From contig NZ_CANMAU010000002.1 of the NCBI RefSeq assembly GCF_947495925.1, forward strand, positions 310,001 through 374,000: a stretch of 64,000 bases of DNA, in the 5' to 3' direction. This document shows positions 56,722-64,000 of the stretch, in pieces (the first letter of the stretch is position 1; the number at the start of each line of letters is the position of its first letter). Made by a program: the position numbers and the translations under genes. Origin of the DNA: an uncultured Algibacter sp. (GTDB lineage: Bacteria > Bacteroidota > Bacteroidia > Flavobacteriales > Flavobacteriaceae). The notes under the pieces are model-generated. The model worked only from the letters and a program-made list of their open reading frames with translations, made no database searches and was not told the origin of the DNA.

Positions 56722-58830
56722 TTATTTAATTAATGAAATAGCCTTTTCAACCTCAGAGACAGGTAATTTACAAGCTTTATTTACACATACATAAATTAAG
56801 GTTTCTTGCGGGTTGTATCTATTTACTAATAAAGGTAAGCTATTGTCTGAAAGACTTCCGGCTATCAGTTTATTTGGTACGTAGGTTTTGTTTAAGTCAG
56901 TAATTTTAGATTTAGCTTCTTTACCCACAATCACAACTTCGTAGTAGGGTTGCGCATAATTTAACATTAAATCAAACCAATTCGAGTAACTTGACGGATA
57001 GTCTTGCATTTCTGGTTTTACGTTGTTTAGCATTGTAATAGCCGTTGTTCGAAACTCTTCATTGTCAAAAAAATGAGCTAGTTTAAATAAGTTTTTTGCC
57101 ATTATTGAGTTGCCAGAAGGAATTACTTTATCATAATATTCTATATTTCTTACAACCAAGGAACTATCTTCATTAGAGGTGTAAAAAAACATATTACTAT
57201 TTTTATCATAGAAATGATTAAAAACATATTCTACCAAATCTCTGGCGATGGTGAGCCATTTCTCATCTAAGGTATTTTCGTAAAGTGCTATAAAGGCATC
57301 AATAGTGGTAGCATAGTCCTCTAAATACCCGTTAATCTTACTTTCTCTATTTTTAAACGTGTGGTTTAAGCCCCCATCTTTGCGCAACATATTATTAATA
57401 ATAAAGTTTGCATTTTTTAAAGCTGTATCTAGATAGGTTTGATTTTGAAGTACGCGATAGGCATCAACATAACCTTTAAGCATCAAACCATTCCAAGATG
57501 TCAAAGTCTTATCATCTAATCGGGGTTTTGCTCTTTTTTTTCGCTCTTTTAGCAGTATCTCTTTCCAGTTGTTTTTCTTTTCAATTAAGGTTTCCTGAGA
57601 CAAGCTATATTTTTCAATGATATCTTTATCATCATCTTTTCTAATTAGGACATAATTATCATGTTCCCATAACCCATAATCATTAATATTATAATAATCG
57701 GAGAATAGATCAAAATCGCTTTTTAAAATATGCTTAAGTGAGTCTTTCTTCCAAATATAAAAAGCACCTTCCTCAAGTTCTCCTTCAGAAGTCATGCTGT
57801 CTGCATCTAAAGAAGAATAAAAGGCACCTTCTTCAGTTGTCATTTCGTTTTTAATATAGTTTAGTGTTTCTTCAACAATGTTTTTGTACAAATCATTTTT
57901 TGTTATGAGATATGCATCTGCATACAAACTAGCTAATTGACCATTATCGTACAGCATTTTTTCAAAATGAGGAACATGCCATTTAGAATCTACGGAATAT
58001 CTTGAAAAACCTCCGCCTAATTGATCAAAAACACCTCCATACGCCATTTTTTTGAGTGTCTTATTAACATGGTTCATTAGTTTTTTGTTATTGGTTTGAT
58101 AGGCATATCTGAGTAAAAAGTGATAATTATTAGGCATCATAAATTTTGGTTCTGGGCTTAAACCACCAAAATCATGATCAAACTTTTCAGACCAATTTTT
58201 AACAGATTTATCAATATAGCCGTTGTCAAAAACGGGTTCATCAGTATTTAATGAAATTATTCCCATCGACTTAACGCCCCGTTCAACGTTATCAGCTTGT
58301 TTAAAGAGTTTATCGGGGTCTTCTATATAGAGCTTAGATATTTGATTTAAAACACTTATCCATTGTTTTTTAGGTATAAATGTTCCGGCTCCCCATACAG
58401 GACGTCCATCGGGTAAAGTAATTGCATTTAAAGGCCAACCTCCAGAGCCATTATTCATAAGCTGTACAGCACTCATATATGCCTGATCAACATCTGGTCT
58501 TTCCTCGCGGTCAACTTTAATGTTGATAAAATTTTTATTCATGACCTGGGCAACCAAACTATCTTCAAAACACTCGTGCTCCATTACATGACACCAGTGG
58601 CATGCTGAATATCCAATACTAACAAGAATAAGCTTTTTTTCAGCTTTAGCCTTAGCTAAAGTTTTTTCATTCCATGCATTCCAATCTACAGGGTTGTGCG
58701 CATGCTGCAACAAATATGGACTAGTTTCATGAATGAGATTATTTGTGTGTTCATGTTCAGATGGCTCTGAATTTTGATCCTTACATCCAATGAATAAAAG
58801 AAATAATACAACTACTTTAAAATATTTCAT
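56722..58830 (-). CDS. thioredoxin domain-containing DUF255 lipoprotein (YyaL-like)
   Basis: Protein of 702 residues with a lipoprotein signal (LLFIGC, Cys16). An N-terminal thioredoxin-like DUF255 domain (about 30-190) holds the conserved [12 protein letters not shown] (Cys77, Cys80), then an alpha/alpha-toroid region (about 230-620) like N-acylglucosamine epimerases, with [14 protein letters not shown] and [13 protein letters not shown]. The family (human SPATA20, bacterial YyaL) has no settled function. Lipidation suggests a periplasmic or envelope location here, unlike cytosolic relatives. The 183-bp gap to the GH86 gene shows no clear signal. Confidence 0.93.
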   Translation of the reverse strand: MKYFKVVVLFLLFIGCKDQNSEPSEHEHTNNLIHETSPYLLQHAHNPVDWNAWNEKTLAKAKAEKKLILVSIGYSACHWCHVMEHECFEDSLVAQVMNKNFINIKVDREERPDVDQAYMSAVQLMNNGSGGWPLNAITLPDGRPVWGAGTFIPKKQWISVLNQISKLYIEDPDKLFKQADNVERGVKSMGIISLNTDEPVFDNGYIDKSVKNWSEKFDHDFGGLSPEPKFMMPNNYHFLLRYAYQTNNKKLMNHVNKTLKKMAYGGVFDQLGGGFSRYSVDSKWHVPHFEKMLYDNGQLASLYADAYLITKNDLYKNIVEETLNYIKNEMTTEEGAFYSSLDADSMTSEGELEEGAFYIWKKDSLKHILKSDFDLFSDYYNINDYGLWEHDNYVLIRKDDDKDIIEKYSLSQETLIEKKNNWKEILLKERKKRAKPRLDDKTLTSWNGLMLKGYVDAYRVLQNQTYLDTALKNANFIINNMLRKDGGLNHTFKNRESKINGYLEDYATTIDAFIALYENTLDEKWLTIARDLVEYVFNHFYDKNSNMFFYTSNEDSSLVVRNIEYYDKVIPSGNSIMAKNLFKLAHFFDNEEFRTTAITMLNNVKPEMQDYPSSYSNWFDLMLNYAQPYYEVVIVGKEAKSKITDLNKTYVPNKLIAGSLSDNSLPLLVNRYNPQETLIYVCVNKACKLPVSEVEKAISLIK

Positions 58831-58857
58831 AAATCAAATTTAGCGAAATTTAGGGAT

Positions 58858-58890
58858 AAAAAAAGCGCTCATTAACTTGAACGCTTTTCG
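58858..58890 (-). terminator. terminator of the nifU-like gene
   Basis: On the minus strand, AAAAGCGTTCA pairs with TGAGCGCTTTT around a short loop, with one mismatch, followed by T-rich sequence. It is 30-60 nt past the stop codon of the NifU-like gene. Confidence 0.7.
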
Positions 58891-58922
58891 TTATTGTTTA
58901 AAAATCTTTTAGAAAGGGTTAA

Positions 58923-59825
58923 CTAACCATTTATTGCTTCGACCATTTCAATTTTTCCTGGTAACATTTCCTTTAGCATGTTTTCAATGCCGCTTTTTAG
59001 CGTGTAGGTTGAAGAGGGACAACCACTACAAGCTCCCTGAAGCATAACACTAACATTTTTGGTGTCGGCATCATAAGAAATAAACTGTATGTTTCCTCCA
59101 TCACTTGCAACAGCTGGTTTTACATATTCTTCTAGAATATTTATAATCTCTTTAGAGGTGTCATCCAGAGTATCAAAATGACTATCTAATTGCTGAGAAG
59201 ATTTTTTTAACGTTTCTGCTGCGTTAGCTAACATTATATCTTTTCCTTGCTCGATATAATTTTTAATATATTCTCTTAATTCAATGGTTATGTCTTCCCA
59301 CTCTGCAATATCATATTTAGTAATAGACACATAATTTTCATCAATAAATATACTTTTTACAAATGGGAAATGAAATAACTCGGTAGCTAAGGGAGATAAT
59401 TTTGCATCATCAATAGAGGTAAATTCAAAAAGGGCAGTTACAATTTTTTTGTTCGCTACAAATTTCATTACCGATGGGTTTGGTGTACTCTCAGCATAAA
59501 CCGTAACAGGTACTTTTTTGGGCGCGGCAGTTTCTTCAACAACAACGCCACCATCATTTAAGTAGGCTTCAATTTGTTCGGATACTTCATCTTGAACATC
59601 GCTCCATTCTACAATATTATAGCGTTCAACAGCAACAAAATTACTAGAAAGATATACTTTTTTTACAAAAGGTAAATAAAATAATTGTTGAGCTAATGGT
59701 GATGCTTTTGCATCATCAATATTGTTGAATTCAAAGCTTTGATGCTTGGTTATAAATTGGTTTACTTCAAATTTTACGATGTTGTTATTTGATGTTTCTT
59801 GCGCTGAAACCTTGAAAGTGTTCAT
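58923..59825 (-). CDS. NifU family iron-sulfur scaffold with doubled Nfu N domain
   Basis: Fe-S cluster carrier of 300 residues. Two Nfu_N domains are in tandem (about 15-92 and 109-192). The second keeps the signature ESTPNPSVMKFV; the first has the weaker QETSNNNIVKFEV but shares DDAKASPLAQQLFYLPFVKKVYLSS-like order with the second (IDDAK-SPLA--LF--PFVK). The C-terminal NifU domain (about 222-298) has the cluster ligands Cys266 and Cys269 in GACSGCPS. It is a single gene with its own promoter element. Doubling of the N domain has been seen in other Bacteroidota by general impression, not checked here. Confidence 0.94.
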   Translation of the reverse strand: MNTFKVSAQETSNNNIVKFEVNQFITKHQSFEFNNIDDAKASPLAQQLFYLPFVKKVYLSSNFVAVERYNIVEWSDVQDEVSEQIEAYLNDGGVVVEETAAPKKVPVTVYAESTPNPSVMKFVANKKIVTALFEFTSIDDAKLSPLATELFHFPFVKSIFIDENYVSITKYDIAEWEDITIELREYIKNYIEQGKDIMLANAAETLKKSSQQLDSHFDTLDDTSKEIINILEEYVKPAVASDGGNIQFISYDADTKNVSVMLQGACSGCPSSTYTLKSGIENMLKEMLPGKIEMVEAING

Positions 59826-59841
59826 TTTAGCTAATTTTTGA

Positions 59842-59849
59842 CAAAAGTA
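59842..59849 (-). promoter_or_regulatory. candidate -7 element for the nifU-like gene
   Basis: On the minus strand TACTTTTG, an exact TAnnTTTG match, 17 bp upstream of the start codon. No good -33 box seen. Confidence 0.45.
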
Positions 59850-59863
59850 CTAAAAGATAACTT

Positions 59864-59871
59864 TATATTTG
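59864..59871 (+). promoter_or_regulatory. candidate -7 element for the orphan PorP/SprF gene
   Basis: TATATTTG, exact TAnnTTTG match, with TTTG at 59837-59840 (23-bp spacing). It would leave a leader of about 110 nt and lies only 15 bp from the divergent nifU-side element. Confidence 0.35.
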
Positions 59872-59987
59872 TTTTTGTTGTATTCTAAAAAAGTTAAAGA
59901 AATATAAGGGCTTATCTCTTTTATCTACTTATAATATATTAGGGTATTAAACGTTAATGTCAAATCGATCCGAATTTAACCAGTTGT

Positions 59988-60998
59988 ATGAAATTTAAAA
60001 ATTATATAGTTTTTATCATGATGATATTAATTGGTCATGTAGCTTCATCGCAGGAAGGCTTACCAATTTATTCAGATTATCTTACAGATAACTATTATTT
60101 GATTCATCCTTCTATGGCTGGGGTTGCGAACTGCGCTAAAATAAGGTTGACTGCAAGACAGCAATGGTTTGGACAGGAGGATGCGCCAAAACTTTTAACG
60201 CTTAGTGTAAATGGAAGACTGGGTGATTCACCTTCCGCTATTGGTGGTATTGTATATACCGATAAAAACGGCTATCATTCTCAAACTGGAGCGTATTTCA
60301 CTTATGCACATCATTTATTGTTTTCTAGGAGTGAGGTTGATTTAAATATGCTTTCTTTTGGTTTAAGTGCAGGTTTTATTCAATATCAATTAGACGAAAC
60401 CTCTTTTTTAAATGGAGCACCAATAGGCGATCCGATTATTAGTGGTGTGGTTCAAAGTTCTACCAATTTTAATTTGGATCTCGGGTTTTCATATCACTAT
60501 CTTGATTTTTATGCACACGGTACAATAAAGAATTTGTTAAATAATTCTGGTGTTAATAATGATCTTCAAATTACGAGCAATTTAAGAAGATATCTTTTTT
60601 CAACAGGTTATGTATTTAACAAATTAGGTAGTACATGGAGTTTTGAACCATCAATTTTGTTTCAATACAAAGATGCCACTAAAGAGGCAACCATTGATAT
60701 AAATGGAAAGGCCTATAAAAAAATGGATTTTGGTAAAATATGGGCGGGAGTGTCTTATAGACAAAGTTTAGACGGTGCTGAATATTTAACTAATAACGGA
60801 ACAATTAATAGTCAGAAACTGCAGCAGGTTTCACCTATTTTAGGTGTTAATTATAATAGTTTTATGTTTGCGTATAATTATACACATCAAACAAATTCAG
60901 TTGTTTTTACTAATGGAGGCTTTCATCAACTCACTTTGGGTTATAATTTTAGTTGTAGAAAAGAACGTTTTGAATGTGAATGTCCCGCAGTAAATTAA
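59988..60998 (+). CDS. PorP/SprF family type IX secretion membrane protein, orphan
   Basis: Second PorP/SprF protein in the window, 336 residues. Signal peptide about 1-21 (VASSQ), then the mature N-terminal family motif in variant form (LPIYSDYLTDNYYLIHPSMAG) and barrel-like strands. The C-terminus is unusual: after the last strand (GYNFSC) it ends in a short Cys/Glu-rich tail, RKERFECECPAVN, with three Cys. Unlike the first copy it has no type B substrate or OmpA partner next to it. It may serve a substrate encoded elsewhere. Confidence 0.9.
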   Translation: MKFKNYIVFIMMILIGHVASSQEGLPIYSDYLTDNYYLIHPSMAGVANCAKIRLTARQQWFGQEDAPKLLTLSVNGRLGDSPSAIGGIVYTDKNGYHSQTGAYFTYAHHLLFSRSEVDLNMLSFGLSAGFIQYQLDETSFLNGAPIGDPIISGVVQSSTNFNLDLGFSYHYLDFYAHGTIKNLLNNSGVNNDLQITSNLRRYLFSTGYVFNKLGSTWSFEPSILFQYKDATKEATIDINGKAYKKMDFGKIWAGVSYRQSLDGAEYLTNNGTINSQKLQQVSPILGVNYNSFMFAYNYTHQTNSVVFTNGGFHQLTLGYNFSCRKERFECECPAVN

Positions 60999-61003
60999 AA
61001 AAA

Positions 61004-61034
61004 GAAAGAGGCTCCTAAAATGAACCTCTTTTTG
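61004..61034. terminator. bidirectional terminator between PorP/SprF and VWA genes
   Basis: AAAGAGG and CCTCTTT arms enclose 13 nt, with A-rich sequence on the left and T-rich sequence on the right. It lies between the stop codons of two convergent genes and can serve both. Confidence 0.7.
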
Positions 61035-61039
61035 TTTTG

Positions 61040-62197
61040 TTATTGCCACGTGTATTTTTTCTTTTTAGCTTGTTCTTTAATGGCTTTGGTCATGGCATTT
61101 TCTAATCCGTTGTTATTTTCTTTCTTCTGTTTTAAAATGTAATCTTTACGTTTAGCATTTAATTCTTGAATTTCCTTTTGAATAGTATGTCGTTCTTCGC
61201 GTTTATTATTTACGAAGGTTTTAATTTCAGCTTCAGTTTTTCCTTTTAATTCAGCAGGTAACATATTTTCTTCAACATCTTCGATGTCAACTTCGTCCAT
61301 TTCAATGGCATCAACTAAATCCCAAGTTTTATTCTTATAAAGGTGAGAACTTTTACTGATGGTGCGCTTAACTGCATTAGCTTTGCTGTAAGAACTTGCA
61401 TTGCTATCTTGCTCTGCTTGAATTGCTTGTTTTTGTCTGCCTTTGGTGCCATAAATAACATAGGTTTTGTTGAGTTTTTTATTCAGAAGTAATATATCGT
61501 CGTCATATGGAGAAGCTATATGAACAGTGGTACGGTTTTGATTTATAGCCATATAATCTCCCTGTGTTAATTGTGCACCATCCTTCCAATGGGTAGAGAT
61601 GCCTTGATTGTAATCTCCGCAAAAAATAGTATTTATTGTTACATCTTTTTCTCGTGCATTGGCTGATGCGTTCTTATAGTTTATTTTACCTTGAGTAAAG
61701 GGCTCGTTCCCAGCTATAAAAATAAGTTTCAAATCATCTGCATTTTTACCCCAATCTAATTGGTTTAAAGAGGTTTGAATGGCTTGACCACAATATTCTT
61801 CACCGCCATTAGTAGTTAAAGAGAATAGTTCTTTTGAAATGTCATCTAAGTCATCACTAAAAGCTAAAACTTGCCGGATATAACCTTCGCGGCCGTTTAA
61901 TCTGTCATTCCCATATTCATATAGGGCAATTTCGAGGTTAGGTTTTTTGTCTCCACATTTTGCATAAGATAGTTCATTAACAATATCCCAGAGTTGAGAT
62001 TTTGCTTGATCAATTAATCCGTCCATGCTATTGCTAGTATCAAGCAACAAGGCTACTTTAATATACTGTTTGCTAAACTCAGGATGGTTTGTAAAATACT
62101 GAGTATAAGAGATGTTTTGTTTTTTGCTTTTGGCATAGCACGATGCAACTACAATTATTGCTGTGCATAAGAAAATAGATTTAAATAATGTTTTCAC
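61040..62197 (-). CDS. von Willebrand factor type A domain lipoprotein
   Basis: Protein of 385 residues with a lipoprotein signal (VASC, Cys20). The VWA domain (about 45-225) has the metal-site motif DTSNS (Asp53, Ser55, Ser57) and a later DDLKLIFIAGNEPF strand. The C-terminal part (about 230-385) is charged, with coiled-coil potential and repeated KR/KK/EE, including AELKGKTEAEIKTFVNNKREE. VWA proteins bind ligands through a Mg ion; the partner here is unknown. Convergent with the PorP/SprF gene. Confidence 0.88.
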   Translation of the reverse strand: MKTLFKSIFLCTAIIVVASCYAKSKKQNISYTQYFTNHPEFSKQYIKVALLLDTSNSMDGLIDQAKSQLWDIVNELSYAKCGDKKPNLEIALYEYGNDRLNGREGYIRQVLAFSDDLDDISKELFSLTTNGGEEYCGQAIQTSLNQLDWGKNADDLKLIFIAGNEPFTQGKINYKNASANAREKDVTINTIFCGDYNQGISTHWKDGAQLTQGDYMAINQNRTTVHIASPYDDDILLLNKKLNKTYVIYGTKGRQKQAIQAEQDSNASSYSKANAVKRTISKSSHLYKNKTWDLVDAIEMDEVDIEDVEENMLPAELKGKTEAEIKTFVNNKREERHTIQKEIQELNAKRKDYILKQKKENNNGLENAMTKAIKEQAKKKKYTWQ

Positions 62198-62259
62198 GAT
62201 TTTATATTTTTTTGATTAACACCGTAAAACTAGAATGAACTTAATTCTTAAAAAACATA

Positions 62260-62318
62260 GAATGAGTCAGCAATAGTTTTGAATGAGCGAATGGCTCAAA
62301 TGAATTTGTGAATGGGTG
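62260..62318 (+). promoter_or_regulatory. paired 9-bp direct repeats, possible LytTR operators
   Basis: Two pairs of direct repeats: GAATGAGTC (62260) and GAATGAGCG (62281); GAATGGCTC (62289) and GAATGGGTG (62310). Each pair has a 12-bp spacer, so 21 bp from repeat to repeat. LytTR regulators such as AgrA bind two 9-bp direct repeats at this spacing. A LytS-type kinase gene starts 90 bp downstream; a divergent VWA gene starts 63 bp upstream. Confidence 0.55.
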
Positions 62319-62407
62319 GCTTCGTTTGTAAAAAGTGTAGTTTTTGATCTATGGCTATTTTAATAAACCAAGTAAAGTACGTAAGTTTATCTATCTTAAA
62401 ATAGGAT

Positions 62408-64000
62408 ATGCGGCAAGCACTAAAATATTTCTGGGTTTCATTATTTACTTCAAGCAGTATATGGGCTTTTGCACAGACCAATATTGCGCAAATAAATCAA
62501 GGTCCTAAATTTACCGTTAAAGGGTTAGTTATTGAAAGTGATACTAGAGAGCCCATTCCAAATGTAAATATTGAAATTACAGGAGGCGATTATACGACAA
62601 CCGACATTTTTGGATCCTTTAGAATTCAGGCCAGAATAGGGGATGAATTGACAATAAGACATATTGATTTTGAAACTGTGTTCTATACTGTAAAAAATGA
62701 TGATGAAATAAGGGTGGAAGTAGAGCCGACAGTCAAAGAGGAATTGGAATACTCTAAATCAAAAAAACTTTCAAGGATAGACCAATCTGAAAACTATAAT
62801 ACTCAAATAGATTCTGCAAAGTATTATTTAAATAAAGATGCGAAGAAGAGTATCCAGTTTATAGCAGATGCACTTTCTAGAAGTAAATCGACAAAAGAAA
62901 ACGCTAAGGCCTATCAAATTTTAGGCGATGTTTATGATTACTGGAAGCAATATGATTTGGCGGTGTCAAACTATCGAATAAGTCTACAAAATTCGAATGA
63001 TGTTGCCTTACAATTTAAACTTGCAAAAGCATATAAGAATAATAAGAGCTATCAAGAAAGTTTAAATACTTATCAAAGTATAAACAAGGGTAAACTATCA
63101 AATTGGCAGTTGGTAGAGTTGTTTGAAGGTAAAGGAGACGTCTATCTTTTAATCAAAAACTATCAAGAAGCGATAAAGAGTTATCAGAAAGGATTGAATA
63201 TTGCGAAGGAGCATCTAATTACGCCAAAAATTACAGATTTAAATTCTAAAATTGCTCAATCTTATAATGCTAATGGGGAACTAGAAAATGCCGATGTGTA
63301 TTTTAGAAAATCCATGCAACTTGCCAATACACAAAACAAAAAAAGAGCGGTCGAAGAAAAAGTAAAAGTAGCCGATTTTAAGAGTGAGGTTAATGATTTT
63401 TCATATGAGATTGAATTGAGAAAGGAAGCTTTAAATGATATAGAAGACATTGAAACAGACTCTGTTTTCAATAATGAGAGCAGTATTACTCCGCAAAAGC
63501 AAAATTATAAAATTGGTCGGGCATATGCTTCTCAGCAGGATTATGTAAATGCGATTCCTTATTTAGAGAGAAGTATTGAAGAGGCCGACAGCAAAAAAGA
63601 CTTATTAGTTCAAAAAGATGCAACAAGAAAATTATCTGAAGTGTATCGCGATGCAGGTCAGTTTGATAAGGCACTTTTGGCCTATCAAGACTATGTTGAG
63701 GTGGTAGATGAATTATATGCGATAAAGGAACAAGAAATTTCTCAGGCATCAAGGTTTAGTAAAGATATTGTAAGTAAACAAAATAGAATTTCAAGCTTAG
63801 AAGGAGATAGGGCCTTGTCTGAAAGCAAATATCTATTAACTGCGGAGCAATCTAAAAGGCAGAAACTTATTATATATTCCCTAGTTGGCGGTGTTTTATT
63901 ATTGCTAATCGTTGCTTTTTTAATGTATAAATATATTAAACAACAGCGTTTAGCAAATAACTTACTGGCATTAAAAAGTCTTCGAAGTCAGATGAATCCT
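62408..64000 (+). CDS. TPR sensor histidine kinase, LytS type (partial, runs off the window)
   Basis: Open frame from ATG at 62408 to the window end, 531 codons without a stop. Signal peptide about 1-23 (WAFAQ), a carboxypeptidase-regulatory-like beta domain (about 36-105, FTVKGLVIESDTREPIPNVN), then TPR repeats (about 135-450; LGDVYDYWKQYDLAVSNYR, YLLIKNYQEAIKSYQKGLN), a coiled segment, one helix (about 488-508) and the start of the His kinase domain, LKSLRSQMNP. In this family the next residues carry the phospho-accepting His, just beyond the window. A LytTR response regulator gene normally follows. The call rests on the SLRSQMNP signature and the architecture. Confidence 0.88.
   Translation, partial: MRQALKYFWVSLFTSSSIWAFAQTNIAQINQGPKFTVKGLVIESDTREPIPNVNIEITGGDYTTTDIFGSFRIQARIGDELTIRHIDFETVFYTVKNDDEIRVEVEPTVKEELEYSKSKKLSRIDQSENYNTQIDSAKYYLNKDAKKSIQFIADALSRSKSTKENAKAYQILGDVYDYWKQYDLAVSNYRISLQNSNDVALQFKLAKAYKNNKSYQESLNTYQSINKGKLSNWQLVELFEGKGDVYLLIKNYQEAIKSYQKGLNIAKEHLITPKITDLNSKIAQSYNANGELENADVYFRKSMQLANTQNKKRAVEEKVKVADFKSEVNDFSYEIELRKEALNDIEDIETDSVFNNESSITPQKQNYKIGRAYASQQDYVNAIPYLERSIEEADSKKDLLVQKDATRKLSEVYRDAGQFDKALLAYQDYVEVVDELYAIKEQEISQASRFSKDIVSKQNRISSLEGDRALSESKYLLTAEQSKRQKLIIYSLVGGVLLLLIVAFLMYKYIKQQRLANNLLALKSLRSQMNP

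Noticed and set aside
63262-63752. Two minus-strand frames near the window end
   Set aside because: They lie opposite the continuous TPR kinase reading frame, whose repeats and signature are clear.

Overview
This window looks like chromosomal DNA of a marine member of the Flavobacteriaceae (Bacteroidota). It is AT-rich, its promoters match the Bacteroidota pattern TTTG-N19-TAnnTTTG, and Shine-Dalgarno sequences are largely absent. It carries the SprA channel of the type IX secretion system (T9SS), several PorP/SprF proteins, T9SS sorting domains of both type A and type B, and the flavobacterial order sprA-gcvH-vanZ-tonB-remB. No tRNA, rRNA, CRISPR array or insertion sequence was seen, and no stretch longer than about 220 bases lacks a gene or recognisable signal.

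Layout. (1) 1-3.3 kb: infB and a convergent SPOR protein gene share one very symmetric terminator. (2) 3.5-15.3 kb: a respiratory operon, actABCDEF (alternative complex III, quinol:cytochrome c oxidoreductase) followed by coxB and coxA of an A1-type oxidase. (3) 15.5-22.6 kb: a T9SS cassette of a repeat-built surface protein with a type B sorting domain, a PorP/SprF protein and an OmpA/TPR lipoprotein-like periplasmic protein. (4) 22.7-27.7 kb: ruvB, queG, maeB, ruvA. (5) 27.7-39.8 kb: sprA, gcvH, vanZ-like, two tonB-like genes and remB. (6) 39.9-45.2 kb: oxidase assembly and accessory genes (ctaB, two subunit III genes, subunit IV, a thioredoxin-fold-like protein, sco, DUF420, a small Cys-pair protein). 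(7) 45.3-51.6 kb: a MacB-like efflux operon (ATPase, two permeases, adaptor, TolC) and tsaB. (8) 51.6-59.8 kb, minus strand: mscS, a DUF1304 protein, a 1200-residue GH86-like agarase/porphyranase, a DUF255 thioredoxin-domain protein and a NifU-like protein with a doubled N-terminal domain. (9) 60-64 kb: an orphan PorP/SprF protein, a VWA lipoprotein and a TPR/LytS-type histidine kinase cut by the window end.

How the genes fit together. Regions 2 and 6 jointly supply an aerobic chain: ACIII oxidises menaquinol and passes electrons to a heme-copper oxidase whose core subunits sit in region 2, while subunits III/IV, heme O synthase and copper insertion factor sit in region 6. Regions 3, 5, 8 and 9 serve T9SS export, gliding and surface display; the GH86-like enzyme carries a type A sorting tail, so it is a likely T9SS cargo for degrading red-algal galactans.

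Most interesting signals: paired 9-bp direct repeats with 12-bp spacers before the LytS-type kinase gene, matching LytTR operator geometry; two 18-bp dyads in the leader of ruvB; an mscS terminator lying inside the tsaB coding sequence; a helix-hairpin-helix domain fused to ActC; a TonB-C-like module shared by both TonB genes and the RemB N-terminus; and a cysteine-less Sco-like neighbour of sco. No wholly new multigene system could be demonstrated from sequence alone.
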